64,000 nucleotides of DNA from Lytechinus variegatus (GCF_018143015.1 NC_054757.1:5872501-5936500), one strand, 5' to 3'. Numbered from the stretch's first letter, positions 12,401 to 33,150 are shown. Translations and numbers: made by a program. Notes: generated by a model not told the origin, from the sequence alone.

Positions 12401-13425
12401 CTTTCTCCTCTCTCGCATTCCTCTTCCTCCTTATCTCGAACTCATCCTCCTTTCCCCTTCTCCTCTCTCGCATTCCTTTTCCTCCTCTCGAACTCATCCT
12501 CCTTTCCCCTTCTCCTCTCTCGCATTCCTCTTCCTCCTTATTTCGAACTCATCCTCCTTCCCTTTCTCCTCTCTCGCATTCCTCTTCCTCCTCCTCTCGA
12601 ACTCATCCTCCTTCCCCGTCTCCTCTCTCGAACTCACTCTCCTTTCCCCTTCTCTCTCGCATTCCTCTTCCTCCTTATCTCGAACTCATCCTCCTTTCCC
12701 CTCTCTCTCGCATTCCTCTTCCTCCTCCTCTCGAACTCATCCTCCTTCCCCGTCTCCTCTCTCGAACTCACCCTCCTTTCCCCTTCTCCTCTCTCGCATT
12801 CCTCTTCCTCCTTATCTCGAACTCATCCTCCTTTCCCCTTCTCCTCTCTCGCATTCCCCATCCTCCTTCCCTTTCTCCTCTCTCGCATTCCTCTTCCTCC
12901 TCTCGAACTCATCCTCCTTTCCCCTTCTCTCTCGCATTCCTCCTTCTCCTCTCTCCAACTCATCCTCCTTCCCCGTCACCTCTCTCGAACTCATCCTCCT
13001 TTCCCCTTTTTCCTCTCTCGAACTTATCCTCCTTTCCCCTTCTCCTCTCTCCAACTCATCCTCCTTTCCCATTCTCTTATTCCTCTTCCTCCTCTCTCGA
13101 ACTCATCCTCTTATCTCCTTCTCCTTTCTCGCATTCCTCGTCCTCCTTCGCTCTCGAATTTACCCCCTTTCCCCTCTCCTTCTCCTCGTGCATTCCTCTT
13201 CCTCCTTCTCCTCTCTCGAACTCATCCTTTTCCCCCTCCTCCTCCTCTCTCGAACTCATCCTTTTCCCCCTCCTTCTCCTCTCGCATTTCTCTTCCTCCT
13301 TCTCTCTAACTCATCCTCCTTTCCCCTTTCTCCCCTCTCCAACCCTTCCTCATCCTTCCCCTTCTCCTCATCCTCACCCGTCATTCTTCCTCTCCCCGTC
13401 TACCCCTTTTATTATCTCTGAATTA
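9420..13425. repeat. 4-kb polypyrimidine minisatellite, 55-bp unit
   Basis: The + strand is nearly pure C and T, broken by isolated GCA and GAA. A 55-bp unit recurs about 70 times, e.g. the CTCGCATTCCTC box at 10535 and 10590. Variant units with CTTGCATTCC or CCCCGTCTCC are interspersed. A longer-period copy is visible: blocks carrying CATTCCCCATCC at 10864 and 11571 are nearly identical over roughly 180 bp and lie 707 bp apart, and a third begins at 12852. The lack of A and G means the + strand has almost no stop codons. This explains overlapping ORFs of more than 1,300 codons in two frames, neither of which is taken as a gene. Confidence 0.95.
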
Positions 13426-13429
13426 AAAA

Positions 13430-14370
13430 TCAAAAGACTAAGGGAATGAATAATAGCTTTCACTTTTCTAGCAATTCACAATATATTTTCGAAAAGTACA
13501 ACATGATACGCCATCAAATCATAAGATAAAGGTTTTTCAAACCTAACTAATATGGATATGAAACTAAATAATCTGAAATTATGTGCAGGTCTATGCATGC
13601 GATAGAATTATATAAATATCAAATTTGTCTAAATATTTCCTTTCAATATCACTATGGTACTTGCACTGTATAAAACAAAATAATTTTTATTACTTTATGG
13701 AGTTGCAAAATGGCAATAAGAAGGGCATGTTGTATGCCGTTATATAACTTTAGTTTATATAAAGAGATTTTAAAAACACATTATTATATTTTTCGAGTTT
13801 ACATGATATATACACATACGACAAAAAAAATTTAATTCATTTGCTGAAATAAGCAAATAATGAAATCGAAATAGCAATTCAATCTGCTGGTACGATTTAA
13901 AAAGTTTTTTTTCTTTCCTTCAAAAAATCTTTGCAAATATACTATTCTACATTTTAGAACTTGCGAGCCAGTAGGATCCATGCTTCAAATCAAGTCAGCA
14001 TGTCATGACAAGCACTGGGAACTCGACATGCACTATCCAAAACTGACCATCAGCTGGCGCTGTGCAACTTTATCAGAAATTTCAATTAATTTGAGGCGAT
14101 CCATAACAAATGAGAGACTACCGGAGCTTTCGACTAAAAATCGAACAAAGAGGGTAATGAGTTTGAAGTCGAATCTGAAAAAAAAATCGTTTCTTTTTCC
14201 TTGCTCCTAGTTTCCATTTTTTTGCCTAATATTTAACTTGGCAAAGGTGTGTTTTGGCATTGAAAAGGCATGGTTTAGTAAGTCTTCTTGTGTTCTTAGC
14301 ATACGAAATACTGATTTAATTGTACCAGTTTTGAGCAAAATATGGCTAAAAGTCAAGGTTAACAACTTGA
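13430..14370. other. Gene-free interval
   Basis: AT-rich DNA. A short ORF at 13980-14210 has no recognisable domain and no splice context that I can defend. I see nothing else. Confidence 0.5.
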
Positions 14371-14953
14371 AAGGACAAGTCCACCCCAACAAAAAGTTGA
14401 TTTGAATAAAAAGAGAAAAATCCAACAAGCATAACACTGACAATTTCATCAAAATCAGATGTAAAATAAGTTATGACATTTTTAAAGATTCACTTAATTT
14501 CACAAAACAGTAATATGCACATCCTGGCTGGTACGCAAATGAGGAAACTATGATGTCATCCACTCACTGTTTCTTTTGTATTTTATTATATGAAATTTTA
14601 AATATTCTAATTTTCTCATTGTCAAGTGATACAACGGTTAATTCTTCCCTGAACATGTAGAATTATCATTGTTTAATACTATATGGTTCAGTCAAGTTGG
14701 TCCTTTTTGTCAAATCTATAACAAATGTAATATTGTACCATTCAAACGATAAAAAACAAAAGAAATAGTGGGTGATGGACATCATCGACTGAGTCACCTA
14801 GTTTTGCATATCACTTTTTTGTGAAAAATAAGTGAAACTTTAAAATGTCATAACTTTCTTATTTTACATCCGATTTTGATGAAATTTTCAGCACTACACT
14901 AGTTTGATTTTTCTCTATTCAAGTCAGCATTTTCCTGGGCTGGACTTGACCTT
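14371..14953. mobile_element. Foldback MITE, family 1, copy 2
   Basis: Same ends and inverted internal halves as 3041-3618: AAGGACAAGTCCACCCC at the left, and a GGACTTGACCTT end at the right followed by TA. The left flank is GA instead of TA. No coding capacity. Confidence 0.8.
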
Positions 14954-15324
14954 TAAACACAGATTGACACCAGGGCCCAGTTTCATAAAAGTAATTATTA
15001 TGGTAACTTTGACGTACAATGGTAACTACCATGGTAACACGACCCACCTTTGTATCTAGATCAAGACAATACTGATACATACTGATAGCTTATAAGCACA
15101 AATAATTCAATTCACACATTTTTTTTTTAATTCTGAGGTATACTTCTCTAGTATTCTTCTGTAACATCTCAAAAAACAAGATTTTCAAGATAAATTAATT
15201 CCTTCTGGAATGCATGATTTAAATACTCATGTTGATCTTCCATGATGCCTTCAGTTTTTCTTAAGACTTACTTACAATCGGGTGATGATCTATTTCAGTT
15301 TTTTTTTAAAATAAAATAATGTAG

Positions 15325-15600
15325 GATTTGTATAGAGCACGTATCCACCTTGTTAGGTGCTCAAGGCGCTCCTATATTACCCCGGCTAAGCTAGTCTACC
15401 GATTCTGGTGCACACAGCTTTTTGAGGAATTACTTCCTGCCGTTACCCTTTTACCTCACCTGGGTCGAGTGCAGCACAGTGTGGATAAATTTCTTGCTAA
15501 AGGAAAACACGCCATGGCTGGGATTCGAACTCACGACCCTCTGTTTGAAAGGCGAGTGTCAGAACCACTCGACCACAATATCTGCCCCTGACTTGTCATT
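15325..15600 (-). mobile_element. tRNA-derived SINE, minus orientation
   Basis: Read on the minus strand, a tRNA-like head comes first: A-box TGGTCGAGTGG, B-box GTTCGAATCCC near 15522-15533. A body follows with the phrases 'tgtgctgcactcgaccc' and 'gagcgccttgagcacc'. It closely matches the SINE at 63040-63310 and the split one at 31518-33150. Annotated as one family. Confidence 0.75.
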
Positions 15601-15829
15601 GTCTTCAATGCAAAGACAGAGACAAGTCAGTTGCCAAAGAGAGTTGATAATATGCTTACCCTAGTTTTTGTGAAAATCACTCGGAATATATAGCCTCAAG
15701 TGCCTTTATGTGGTGTTAACATAAATAAGCCGTCTCGGCACAAACATTCCTTGACACACTTCATGCACTGTCAGAGGATAGAATGTAAGGCAACGACTTC
15801 ACCATCTAAAGACATAGGTGGAGAATACG

Positions 15830-16286
15830 GTTACACTTCGTGATTCAGAAGGTTAGTAATTCCGAAGGTTCTTTATTCCGAAGGTTCATAATTCCGAAAC
15901 ACGTAAATTGCCTATACCTCGGTGTTCATTAATCCAAAAACGTTAAAGGGTTCGTTAATCCGAACATTTGTGGCGTTATTCCGAAGGTTCGTTATTCTGA
16001 CAGTTTGATAATCCGAAAACGAAATAAGGTTCGATGTTCCGAAGGTTCGTTAATCTGAAAATGAAATACATGTAAGGTTCGTTGTTCCGAAGGTTCGTAA
16101 ATCCAAATACGAAATAAGGTTCGTTGTTCCAAAGGTTCGTTAGTCCGAAAACGAAATAAGGTTCGTTAATCATTTTGTTTTCAGACTAACAAACCTTCGG
16201 AATTACGAACTTCATTTTGTTTTCGGACTAACGAACCTTCGGAATATCTGAACCTTCAGAATAACGAAGCTTCGGAATTACGAATG
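15830..16286. repeat. Palindromic array of TTCCGAAGGTTCGTTA repeats
   Basis: The left part repeats TTCCGAAGGTTCGTTA-like words about ten times, often followed by GAAAACGAAATAAGG (unit about 54 bp). From about 16175 the same words run in the opposite orientation (TAACGAACCTTCGGAA). So a tandem array is arranged as an inverted repeat, and the outer ends also match inverted (TTCGTGATTC / GAATTACGAA). This is probably a foldback element whose arms grew by tandem duplication. Confidence 0.75.
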
Positions 16287-16842
16287 CATGAGGGAGAATA
16301 CACAGCAAAAAAGGGGTACTCAGTACTCCAGGCTAAGAAATAATATGGTTGGAATTAATACAGTAAAATAATACAAGCAAAACAGTCAAATTTCATCAGA
16401 ATTGGGGGAAAACAGCAAGAATGTGTAATGAGCGAGATGATGATTACAAGTCTCCACTATCCTTCAATCAGAACTTCACTTTTCCCTACATAGAGAGACT
16501 GCCAAGTTGAAAATAGAATTTGCCTCAATGAGATTGCATCAATTCCGATTTAGAGCAGGAAATACAGAATAATTTGAATTTCAAATATTACACAAAAGAA
16601 AAATTGGGAAGACAGACATATCAATTTGTCCAATGCAGATGACTCGCATAGACCTGTTTCACTAAAATAACGCAAAAACTTGAAAACGGCATATCCTTAC
16701 TTCGTTAATTTCATACAATTTTGATGAAAATTGAAGTGTTTTGCTTGATTTCTTTAGCTCTATTGATTCAAATCATATGACTTTCAACCTAGGGTACCCA
16801 AAGAAGATCTGCTGTGCATGAAAGGATATTCTATTCTAGATG
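16287..16842. other. Gene-free interval
   Basis: AT-rich. The stretch 16690-16780 resembles the 'TTGATGAAA...' words of the foldback families, but no end pair was found. Confidence 0.4.
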
Positions 16843-16850
16843 GTAGACAC

Positions 16851-17385
16851 CCGGGGGGGGGGGGGCACTCAGTATATAATGCATAGTGGGTATGTGCCGC
16901 CGAGGGGACCCCCATTTTTACACCCAAATTTCCGTTCCAAGGCATAGCATTTTTGTCTTTTTGAGAAAAAAAAAACAAAGAAAGCCGCTCCAAGGCATAG
17001 CATTTTGTTCTTATTGAGAAAAAAGAAGACAGAAATCCGCTCCAAAGCTTCGCATATTTTTCGTTACGCCGTCCGGTCGCATTGATCTGCTGCAAGTTTG
17101 GTGAAAAACGGCCGCCGAGCGCTGTCCGACCATCGTCGGAGCGCACTTGGCAGAGGCCGCGCTGGCTGCATCATGCACGCATACCCGTTCCATAGGGGTG
17201 CATACGCAAGTACTCACACGCTGGCGATCCGTTCCAAGGACCCCCGTTTTCACAAAATTGTAATTCTGAAGCCCGTTCCGAGGACCCTCCTTTTTACAAT
17301 AAGCCCGCTCCAAGGCCCCTGTTTTTTGTCTCGCCCGTGGCACACCCCTACCACTTTTTTAGTCGAGTGCCCCCCCCCCCCCCAG
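16851..17385. mobile_element. Non-autonomous element with G-run TIRs and 8-bp TSD
   Basis: The left end CCGGGGGG...GCACTC matches the reverse complement of the right end GAGTGCCCCC...CCCAG. The target duplication GTAGACAC is intact at 16843-16850 and 17386-17393. The interior holds three or more about 57-bp repeats based on 'CGCTCCAAGGCATAGCATTTT'-like words. The 8-bp TSD points to the hAT-like group. Confidence 0.8.
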
Positions 17386-17477
17386 GTAGACACCCACTAC
17401 ACTATGATCATCCAAGGAGTGTCAAATTCTCCAAGAAAGCTGACAAGTCTCTGATTTTATAACAAGTGGAGCGTCTC

Positions 17478-17949
17478 TGGCAGTCTCGCCTGCATTATGC
17501 GATTGAATATATCAGCAGTGCCAACTTTGAAAACTATTACCGGTAAATAATTCACAAAAACACTATTCATACAATGATATATTACTACATTCATTGACCC
17601 AAATTGACATTTGACCAATGATACTTGATTACACTTATGCCTAAGTTTTATGAGCTAGATCCATAAACATTCAAAGTTACAATGGTAATTAAACAATTAC
17701 CCCCAAAATGGCCAAAGATCATTGACCCTAAATGACCTTCGACCTCAGTCATGTGACCATAAACTCTGGCAGGACGTTCAGTAATACTTGATAACCCTTA
17801 TGTCCAAGTTTGTTTCATGAACTAGGTCCATATACTTTCTAAGTTATGGTGTCATTTCAAAACTTAACCTTAGGTTAAGATTTCAATGTTGACGCCGCCG
17901 CTGCCGTTGGAAAAGCGGTGCCTTCAGTCTCACTTTGCTATGCGAGACA
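17478..17949. mobile_element. Possible MITE with GTCTCGC ends
   Basis: The left edge AGTCTCGCCTGCATTATGCGA and the right edge TTGCTATGCGAGAC are inverted relatives. Right-hand phrases such as 'gacgccgccgctgccgtt' belong to a dispersed repeat type. No TSD could be fixed. Confidence 0.45.
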
Positions 17950-19235
17950 AAATGACCAAAGCAAAAGAACTCAACTTCAAGCAGCATTGGCATTACAAGA
18001 TATTCCTCTAACTTAATCAGCGTCATGATTATTAATAATAATAATAATAAAAATATCTAACCATATCTATGATCTATTCATATTGTGGTGAACGCACTCA
18101 TATTTGCAGTCTAGACTCTTTCTTGTCTCCTGACAAGGCTTACGCTCTCAAAGTACAGTATCTCATCTACATTTACACTAATATCTGACGTGATCTATCA
18201 ATAAATGCACATCAAAAATAGGGAAATTCTACAAATACAAATCACAATTTTGTACATCAAAAAAGCTCACTTTCATGATCATTTAAAAAGAGGTAAGATA
18301 TCAAATATACATTTTGAATGAACAATCCTCTTTCCACGTGCCGTAACAACACTGGTTACCATACTCATATGAAACAAAACAGACTGCTACATGTACTACA
18401 TTGTTAAATTATCATATTTCATATCGGCAAATTGGATTGACTTTTATAATGATAACTTCAAGAGCAAAACATACAGGCATCTCTGGGGATCAAAGAAAGT
18501 AATTTACTTAAAAATAATAGATAAGCACAGCAGTTTATTAATCTCATTTGGACTTAGTTCCTACAGGAGAATATCATTTTGTAAATCTAGACGTAATTTT
18601 AACAACAGAATGTACATCTTAAGAAATATTTAATTGAATGCACAGCATTTGTAAGATGCAGCATTAGAAAGTGCCATCAGGATTGTGAGATGGTCACGAC
18701 AAGTATCACAATGGCTCACACATGAAATGAGGTTGTTAGTGATAGCAGCATTTCATGAAGCGCCTTGTTTGTGAAAAATCACTAACTGTTACAAGCTACT
18801 GAAAATGAAATGCTTGAATCTGATTGGCTGAGAGGAAATGTCAGGGACTCACACTCCATGAAATGCTCAACTGGACGTATGCATTCTTAATACCAAATCA
18901 TTGGCTAATGTTTTAATGCAGATCAATCGAACAACCTCGGCCTGCAATCAAACAAGGGAGCTGACAAATTTACCGGTATCCATAAACTCTCAAAGCTTTT
19001 ATATCAAATCTCCTATTACTTGTGTGAAAAACAATAAAGCTTCTTTCCAGAACACACCTCAATTAGTGGGACTACATACTGCATGTACAGAGTTTAGAAA
19101 TCACGTACTCGTATCTCACCCTCCCGACATCTTTCAATGTTAAACCACTCTATAGAAAATGACAAAAGAGATATACAAACATGTACAACTTGGCTAAGAT
19201 GCTAATATCCTCTAAGTTTGGTCCAACGAACCCCC
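17950..19235. other. macroH2A 3' UTR and flank (inferred)
   Basis: Downstream of the macroH2A stop on the minus strand. A candidate AATAAA poly(A) signal on that strand lies at 18539-18534, about 700 bp past the stop; other AT-rich signals are possible. A repeat scrap at 18720-18850 resembles 21240-21400 and 52140-52270. Confidence 0.35.
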
Positions 19236-28499
<9,264 letters not shown>

Positions 28500-28882
28500 C
28501 TAAATGAAAAACAGAGATCCTTGTTTCTATGCTCCTTTCGTGTGAGTTCTTCTCTAGCAATCTCAATATTTCATTATTTATATCGCAAAACCTCTACGAG
28601 CACTCCCCATGTCAAAGGTCATACATGTGTAGTCCTTTCCGTTTCATTTGAAATGTTTCCTCCCTCTGAAAGATAATTTATTGATATTAATAAACCTTTT
28701 ATTATATTAAAGAATCATTATTTTGGATGTAATAATACTTAATAAAACTAACAAAGTATATTTTATCAATTATTGGATTCATTTCACTTGTTAAAAGGAA
28801 AAAAATAATAAAGAAATTCGTATATTTGCAAGAATGCAAATGGAGGATTGGAGATGATCAAAAATTCCAAAGGTTATTTACC

Positions 28883-29000
28883 TGATCGTGCATATCATTA
28901 ACTCCCGATATTGTAGTCCAATCATGACTGGACATGCAGCCCAAGTTGTTAAGACGTCATAGAACATCATGGATATTAATACTCAAAGAAATTCGTTGGA
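28883..29000 (-). promoter_or_regulatory. Inferred macroH2A promoter and 5' noncoding exon
   Basis: On the minus strand a donor CGATCAG|GTAAAT ends at 28883 and could pair with the acceptor at 28500, making a 384-nt first intron. Upstream lie an ATTGG (inverted CCAAT) near 28918 and a CRE-like TGACGTC near 28951. Vertebrate macroH2A genes also have a noncoding first exon. A foldback element (29092-29682) begins about 100 bp further upstream. Inference only. Confidence 0.4.
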
Positions 29001-29091
29001 AATATACTCCGTGATGTAATTTTAATATTTTAAATACATCACTCCGTGATGTATTTTTTATTATATTTTAATTACATCTTAAAGGTCAAGT

Positions 29092-29682
29092 CCACCTCAG
29101 AAAAATGTTGATTTGAATCAATAGAGAAAAATCAGACAAGCACAATGCTGAAAATTTCATCAAAGTTGGATGTAAAGTTAGAAAGTTATGACATTTCAAA
29201 GTTTCGCTTATTTTTAACAAAATAGTTATATGAACGAGCCAGTTACATCCAAATGAGAGCAGCGATGATGTCACTCACTATTTCTTTTGTTTTTTTATTG
29301 TTTGAATTATACAATATTTCAATTTTTACGAATTTGATGATTAGGACCTCCTTGCCTGAATCACAAAATGTTAAAATAATGGAATTCCACGTGTTCAGGG
29401 AGGTATGAAACTTCATTTCACATGACAATGACGAGAAAATAGAAATATTTCATATTTCATATAATAAAATACAAAAGAAATAGTGAGTGAGTGATGTCAT
29501 CAGTTCCACATTTGCATACCGACCGAGATGTGTATATAACTGTTTTGTGAAATGAAGCGAAACTTCAAAATGCAATAACTTTCTTATTTTACATCCGATT
29601 TTGATGAAATTTTCAGTGTTATGCTTGTTGAATTTTTCTCTTTTTATTCAAATCAAGTTTTTGTTGGGGTGGACTTGTCCTT
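29092..29682. mobile_element. Foldback MITE, family 1, copy 3
   Basis: TA-flanked AAGGTCAAGTCCACC and GGTGGACTTGTCCTT ends with inverted halves, as in 3041-3618. It lies just upstream of the inferred macroH2A promoter. Confidence 0.8.
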
Positions 29683-30081
29683 TAATGCTGATGACTGATT
29701 AGGCCGCCCATTCCACAGAACGAAGACATGGAACCGTTTAAAGATGTATCGATCGGAGATTTTACAAGGTTTAGGATTATAGGCATATATTGCTATGGAG
29801 TTCAATATGAAATGAAACAAATGGCCGAACTTAAAATGACACATTCTACTTTTTTAAACTCAAAATTAAATGTAACCATTGTCACCCTCATCCTCATCCC
29901 TTTCATCTCCATCTTCACTCAAATCGAAACAGATATCACCATTCTACTGAATAAAGTTTTTTTCATTTTGATAAGTTTTAAACCTGGGATTGTCATTTTT
30001 CTTTCAAGAAATCTGCTTACTATGGCAACCCTGCAAATTGTGTTTGTTCTGATAATTAGGCAGGAGATCATTATCTTGCTA

Positions 30082-30683
30082 AAGGACAAGTCCACCCCAA
30101 CGAAAACTTGCTTTGAATAAAAAGAGAAAAATTTAACAAGCAGAACACTGAAAATTTCATCAAAATCGGATGTAAAATAAGAAAGTTATGACATTTTAAA
30201 TTTCGCTTCATTTCACAAAACAGTTATATGCACATCTTGGTCGGTATGCAAATGAGGGAACTGATGACATCACTCACTCACTATTTCTTTTGTATTTTAT
30301 TATATGAAATAGGAAATATTTTGATTTTCTCGTCATTGCAATGTGAAATGAAGTTTAATTCCTCCCTGAACACGTGGAATTCCATTATTTTAACATTTTG
30401 TGCTTCAGGCAAGAAGGTTCTAATTATCAAATTCGTAAAAATTGAAATAATGTAGAATTCAAACAATAAAAAACAAAAGAAATAGTGAGTGAGTGACATC
30501 ATCGACTCTCTCATTTGGATGTGTCTGGCTCATATAACTATTTTGTTAGAAATAAGCGAAACTTTGAAATGTCATAACTTTCTTATTTTACATCCAATTT
30601 TGATGAAATTTTCAGCATCATGTGCTTGACTGATTTTTCTCTATTGATTCAAATCAACATTTTTATGAGGTGGACTTGACCTT
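30082..30683. mobile_element. Foldback MITE, family 1, copy 4
   Basis: TA-flanked AAGGACAAGTCCACCCC and GGTGGACTTGACCTT ends. It lies 400 bp from copy 3. The interval 29683-30081 has no gene or element I recognise. Confidence 0.8.
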
Positions 30684-31046
30684 TAAGAACGCCTTTTTCT
30701 CGATGTGATGCATGCCAAAAACAGTTTGTTTTTAATTTGTTTTTTAATACATATGTTTGTTATGTTGTGGAAAAATGTATTATACGAATATGAAGGCAGA
30801 AGAACACGATAAAATATAATAATCAAATCAAATAAAATCTTCAGCCCTGGATAAACCTAACGTAAACCCTCATTTTGGCAATTATAACCCAACCCAATAA
30901 AGATGAAATAAACCAGGAGCTTTTGGCGCAAGAGTAAATGTCTTGTCACCCTTCTTAATATATATATATACATGTATATATATATATATATGTGTGAAGC
31001 TATACATGTACAACAGCTTTGGCAACTCTTTTATTTAAATATTGTA

Positions 31047-31408
31047 AAGAAATGGATGAAGAGAACAATGGTAGAGGTAGCTTAAATCAAGGTTCCCCAG
31101 AGCTATCTACCCTTTGGAAAAATTGGTTATGCCGAAAAAATGTCTCTGCCGGACATGACGGCTTGTCATTGTTCAAAACCCACCTTCACCCGACAAAGGT
31201 CTGTCTTTCTGACGGTCAATTGGATCTCGGTCGGCCTTGCCACTAGCCCGTCTCTGTGGTCTAGTGGTTAAGGCACCGGCGTTCAAAGCTGGGGGCCCGG
31301 GTTCTGTTCCCGGCAGAGACATTTTTTCGGCATAACCAATTTTTCCAAAGGGTAGATAGCTCTGGTGAACCTTGATTTAAGCTACGTCTACCATTGTTCT
31401 CTTCATCC

Positions 31409-31415
<7 letters not shown>
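31047..31415. mobile_element. Palindromic tRNA-SINE with cloverleaf head
   Basis: Arms 31047-31149 and 31311-31413 are inverted copies of a SINE body ('atgaagagaacaatggtaga', 'tttggaaaaattggttatgc'). The right arm has its tRNA-like head at 31251-31320, with a perfect 7-bp acceptor stem (GTCTCTG/CAGAGAC). The D, anticodon and T stems all form. The head resembles tRNA-Glu overall, but the loop GTTCAAA would place UCA as anticodon. The left arm lacks a head. An (AT)n run follows at 31413-31443. Confidence 0.7.
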
Positions 31416-31445
<30 letters not shown>

Positions 31446-31601
31446 ATTTTATTGTCATTTTTTTTTTTTTTGGGGGGGGGGCAATGCAACACAAGGGTTA
31501 TTGCCTTTCAATAATAATAATAATAATAATAAACAATAACAATAGGCATTTATATAGCGCCATCTATCTAGAAATTCAAGGAATTAATCCTGCCGGGTAC
31601 C

Positions 31602-33064
31602 CAGTAGCGTACCGTGGGTCACGGCATTGGGGGGGCACCATAAAAAATGTTGAGTCACCAAGTGAGCGCGCGAAGCGCGCTCAGTTGCTAATTGTGCTGA
31701 CCTAATAGAGATATTTTAAGGACAGTGTCATTAAACGGATATGTATGTCACTGATCACATAATGCGAGCGCGAAGCGCGAGCTGAAATTTTTTTATATTC
31801 AGACCTAAAAGGGGAAATTATAAGCAAATATTTGTAATCATGATATGTACCTGTTTCGCTAAACAAACAATCCGAGCGCGAAGCGCGAGCTGAAATTTTT
31901 GTATATATTGATCCCTATCAGACATTTTAAGGACTATATTTTAGGAATCTATTATGAGTATACATGTACATATCTCACCATAGTATTCTAATGCGAGTAC
32001 CAAGCGCTTGCTGATTTTGTTAGAATTATATGCAAACACATAAAACAATTGTCATTGTAATCATGATCAAAATGCGCATCTCACTAATAAAATATTGCGA
32101 GCGCGAAGCGCGGGCTAAAAAATCAGGAAATTCAGACCTGAAGAGGGACATTTTCTGGATATTTTGTAGGAATTCACGACGACCCAACGTATTTCATTAA
32201 CCAAATGAAGCGAGCGCGAAGCCCGAGCTGAAATTTTTGTATATATTTACCCCAAACATGGATATTTACCCCAAACATGGATATTTTAAGGACTATTTTT
32301 AAAAGAATATATTAAGAGTACACATATCTCACCATAGTTATCTAATGCGAGTGCCAAGCGCATGCTGATTTTGTTAGAATTACACCCAAAGACATACTCT
32401 TTGTAGTCATTGTAGTCATGATTATCATACGCATCTCACTAGTCAAGTATTGCGAGCGCGAGCTGAAAAATTTGAAAATTCACACCTGAAGAGGGACATT
32501 CTAAGGCTTGTCTGTAGGAATTCACGTAGACCACTAACCAAATGATGCGAGCGCAAGCTGAAATTTTTGATATTCAGATTTAAAAAATTGACATTTTAAG
32601 GACTGATTTTAGGAAATCATGAAGAGCAGACATATTATCTCACTAATCCACTTATGCGAACGTAAGCACGGACGGGGAATGTTTTATATTAAGACCTTAA
32701 AATGATATGTCACTACATAAAACAATAATAATTCGAAGTGCAAGGAGATATATTTGGTGTATATTGACTTGAAAACTGGAGGTTTTAGTACAACAAGATT
32801 ATATATCTCGTTAAACAGACAATGCGAGTATCAGGAACAATGAAGACATAGGCCCTGAGCAAATTATGTTTCATAAAGTTATATTATATATTTTATTTTT
32901 ATGTAATATAGCATAACATAATTATAATATAACATCCTTCCCACTATCATGACTATGTTTCTTTCACTTTCTCCCTCTCTTTCTCTTTTTGCCCGTTTTT
33001 TTTTTGGCCAGCCGATTTGGGGGGGGGGCACGTGCCCCCCATGCCCCCCGTAGTTACGCCACTG
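31602..33064. mobile_element. Non-autonomous hAT-like element, 8-bp TSD
   Basis: Ends CAGTAGCGTACCG and (inverted) CAGTGGCGTAACTACGGGG; TSD CGGGTACC at 31594-31601 and 33065-33072. G-run and C-run blocks lie just inside both ends. The interior is an array of about twelve degenerate 105-bp repeats, not a transposase. Length 1,463 bp. Confidence 0.85.
31660..32840. repeat. About 105-bp repeats with GCGC-GAA-GCGC hairpin core
   Basis: Copies begin near 31661, 31763, 31871, 31992, 32095, 32207, 32345, 32449, 32546, 32653, 32731 and 32821. The core is GAGCGCGAAGCGCGAGCTGAAATTTTT. Exact GCGAAGC occurs at 31670, 31770, 31878, 32103 and 32216. Between cores come 'ttcagacctgaagaggacattttaagga'-like words. 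Confidence 0.8.
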
Positions 33065-33150
33065 CGGGTACCCATTCACCTCACCTGGGTTGAGTGCAGC
33101 ACAATGTGGATACATTTCCTGCTGAAGGAATTTGCCCCGTGGCTGGGATA

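Larger units (their letters stand above)
31518..33150 (-). mobile_element. SINE split by a DNA transposon
   Basis: SINE tail and body at 31518-31601 (ATAAT repeats, 'tttatatagcgcc') continue at 33065-33150 (CACCTGGGTTGAGTGCAGCAC), matching the SINEs at 15325 and 63040. The break is filled by the element 31602-33064. The head side is incomplete at 33150. Confidence 0.75.

Noticed and set aside
9274-13449. Two overlapping + strand ORFs of about 1,380 codons, and several Arg/Glu-rich ORFs on the minus strand
   Set aside because: They are open only because pyrimidine-only DNA has no stop codons. Two frames are equally long, and the 55-bp unit is not a multiple of three, so no frame is conserved.
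16784-17454. ORFs of 110-120 codons around 17 kb
   Set aside because: They lie within a TIR element and overlap on both strands without domain content.
31251-31320. Functional tRNA gene
   Set aside because: Cloverleaf pairs well, but the B box is off consensus, the anticodon would be UCA and the flanks are SINE body.
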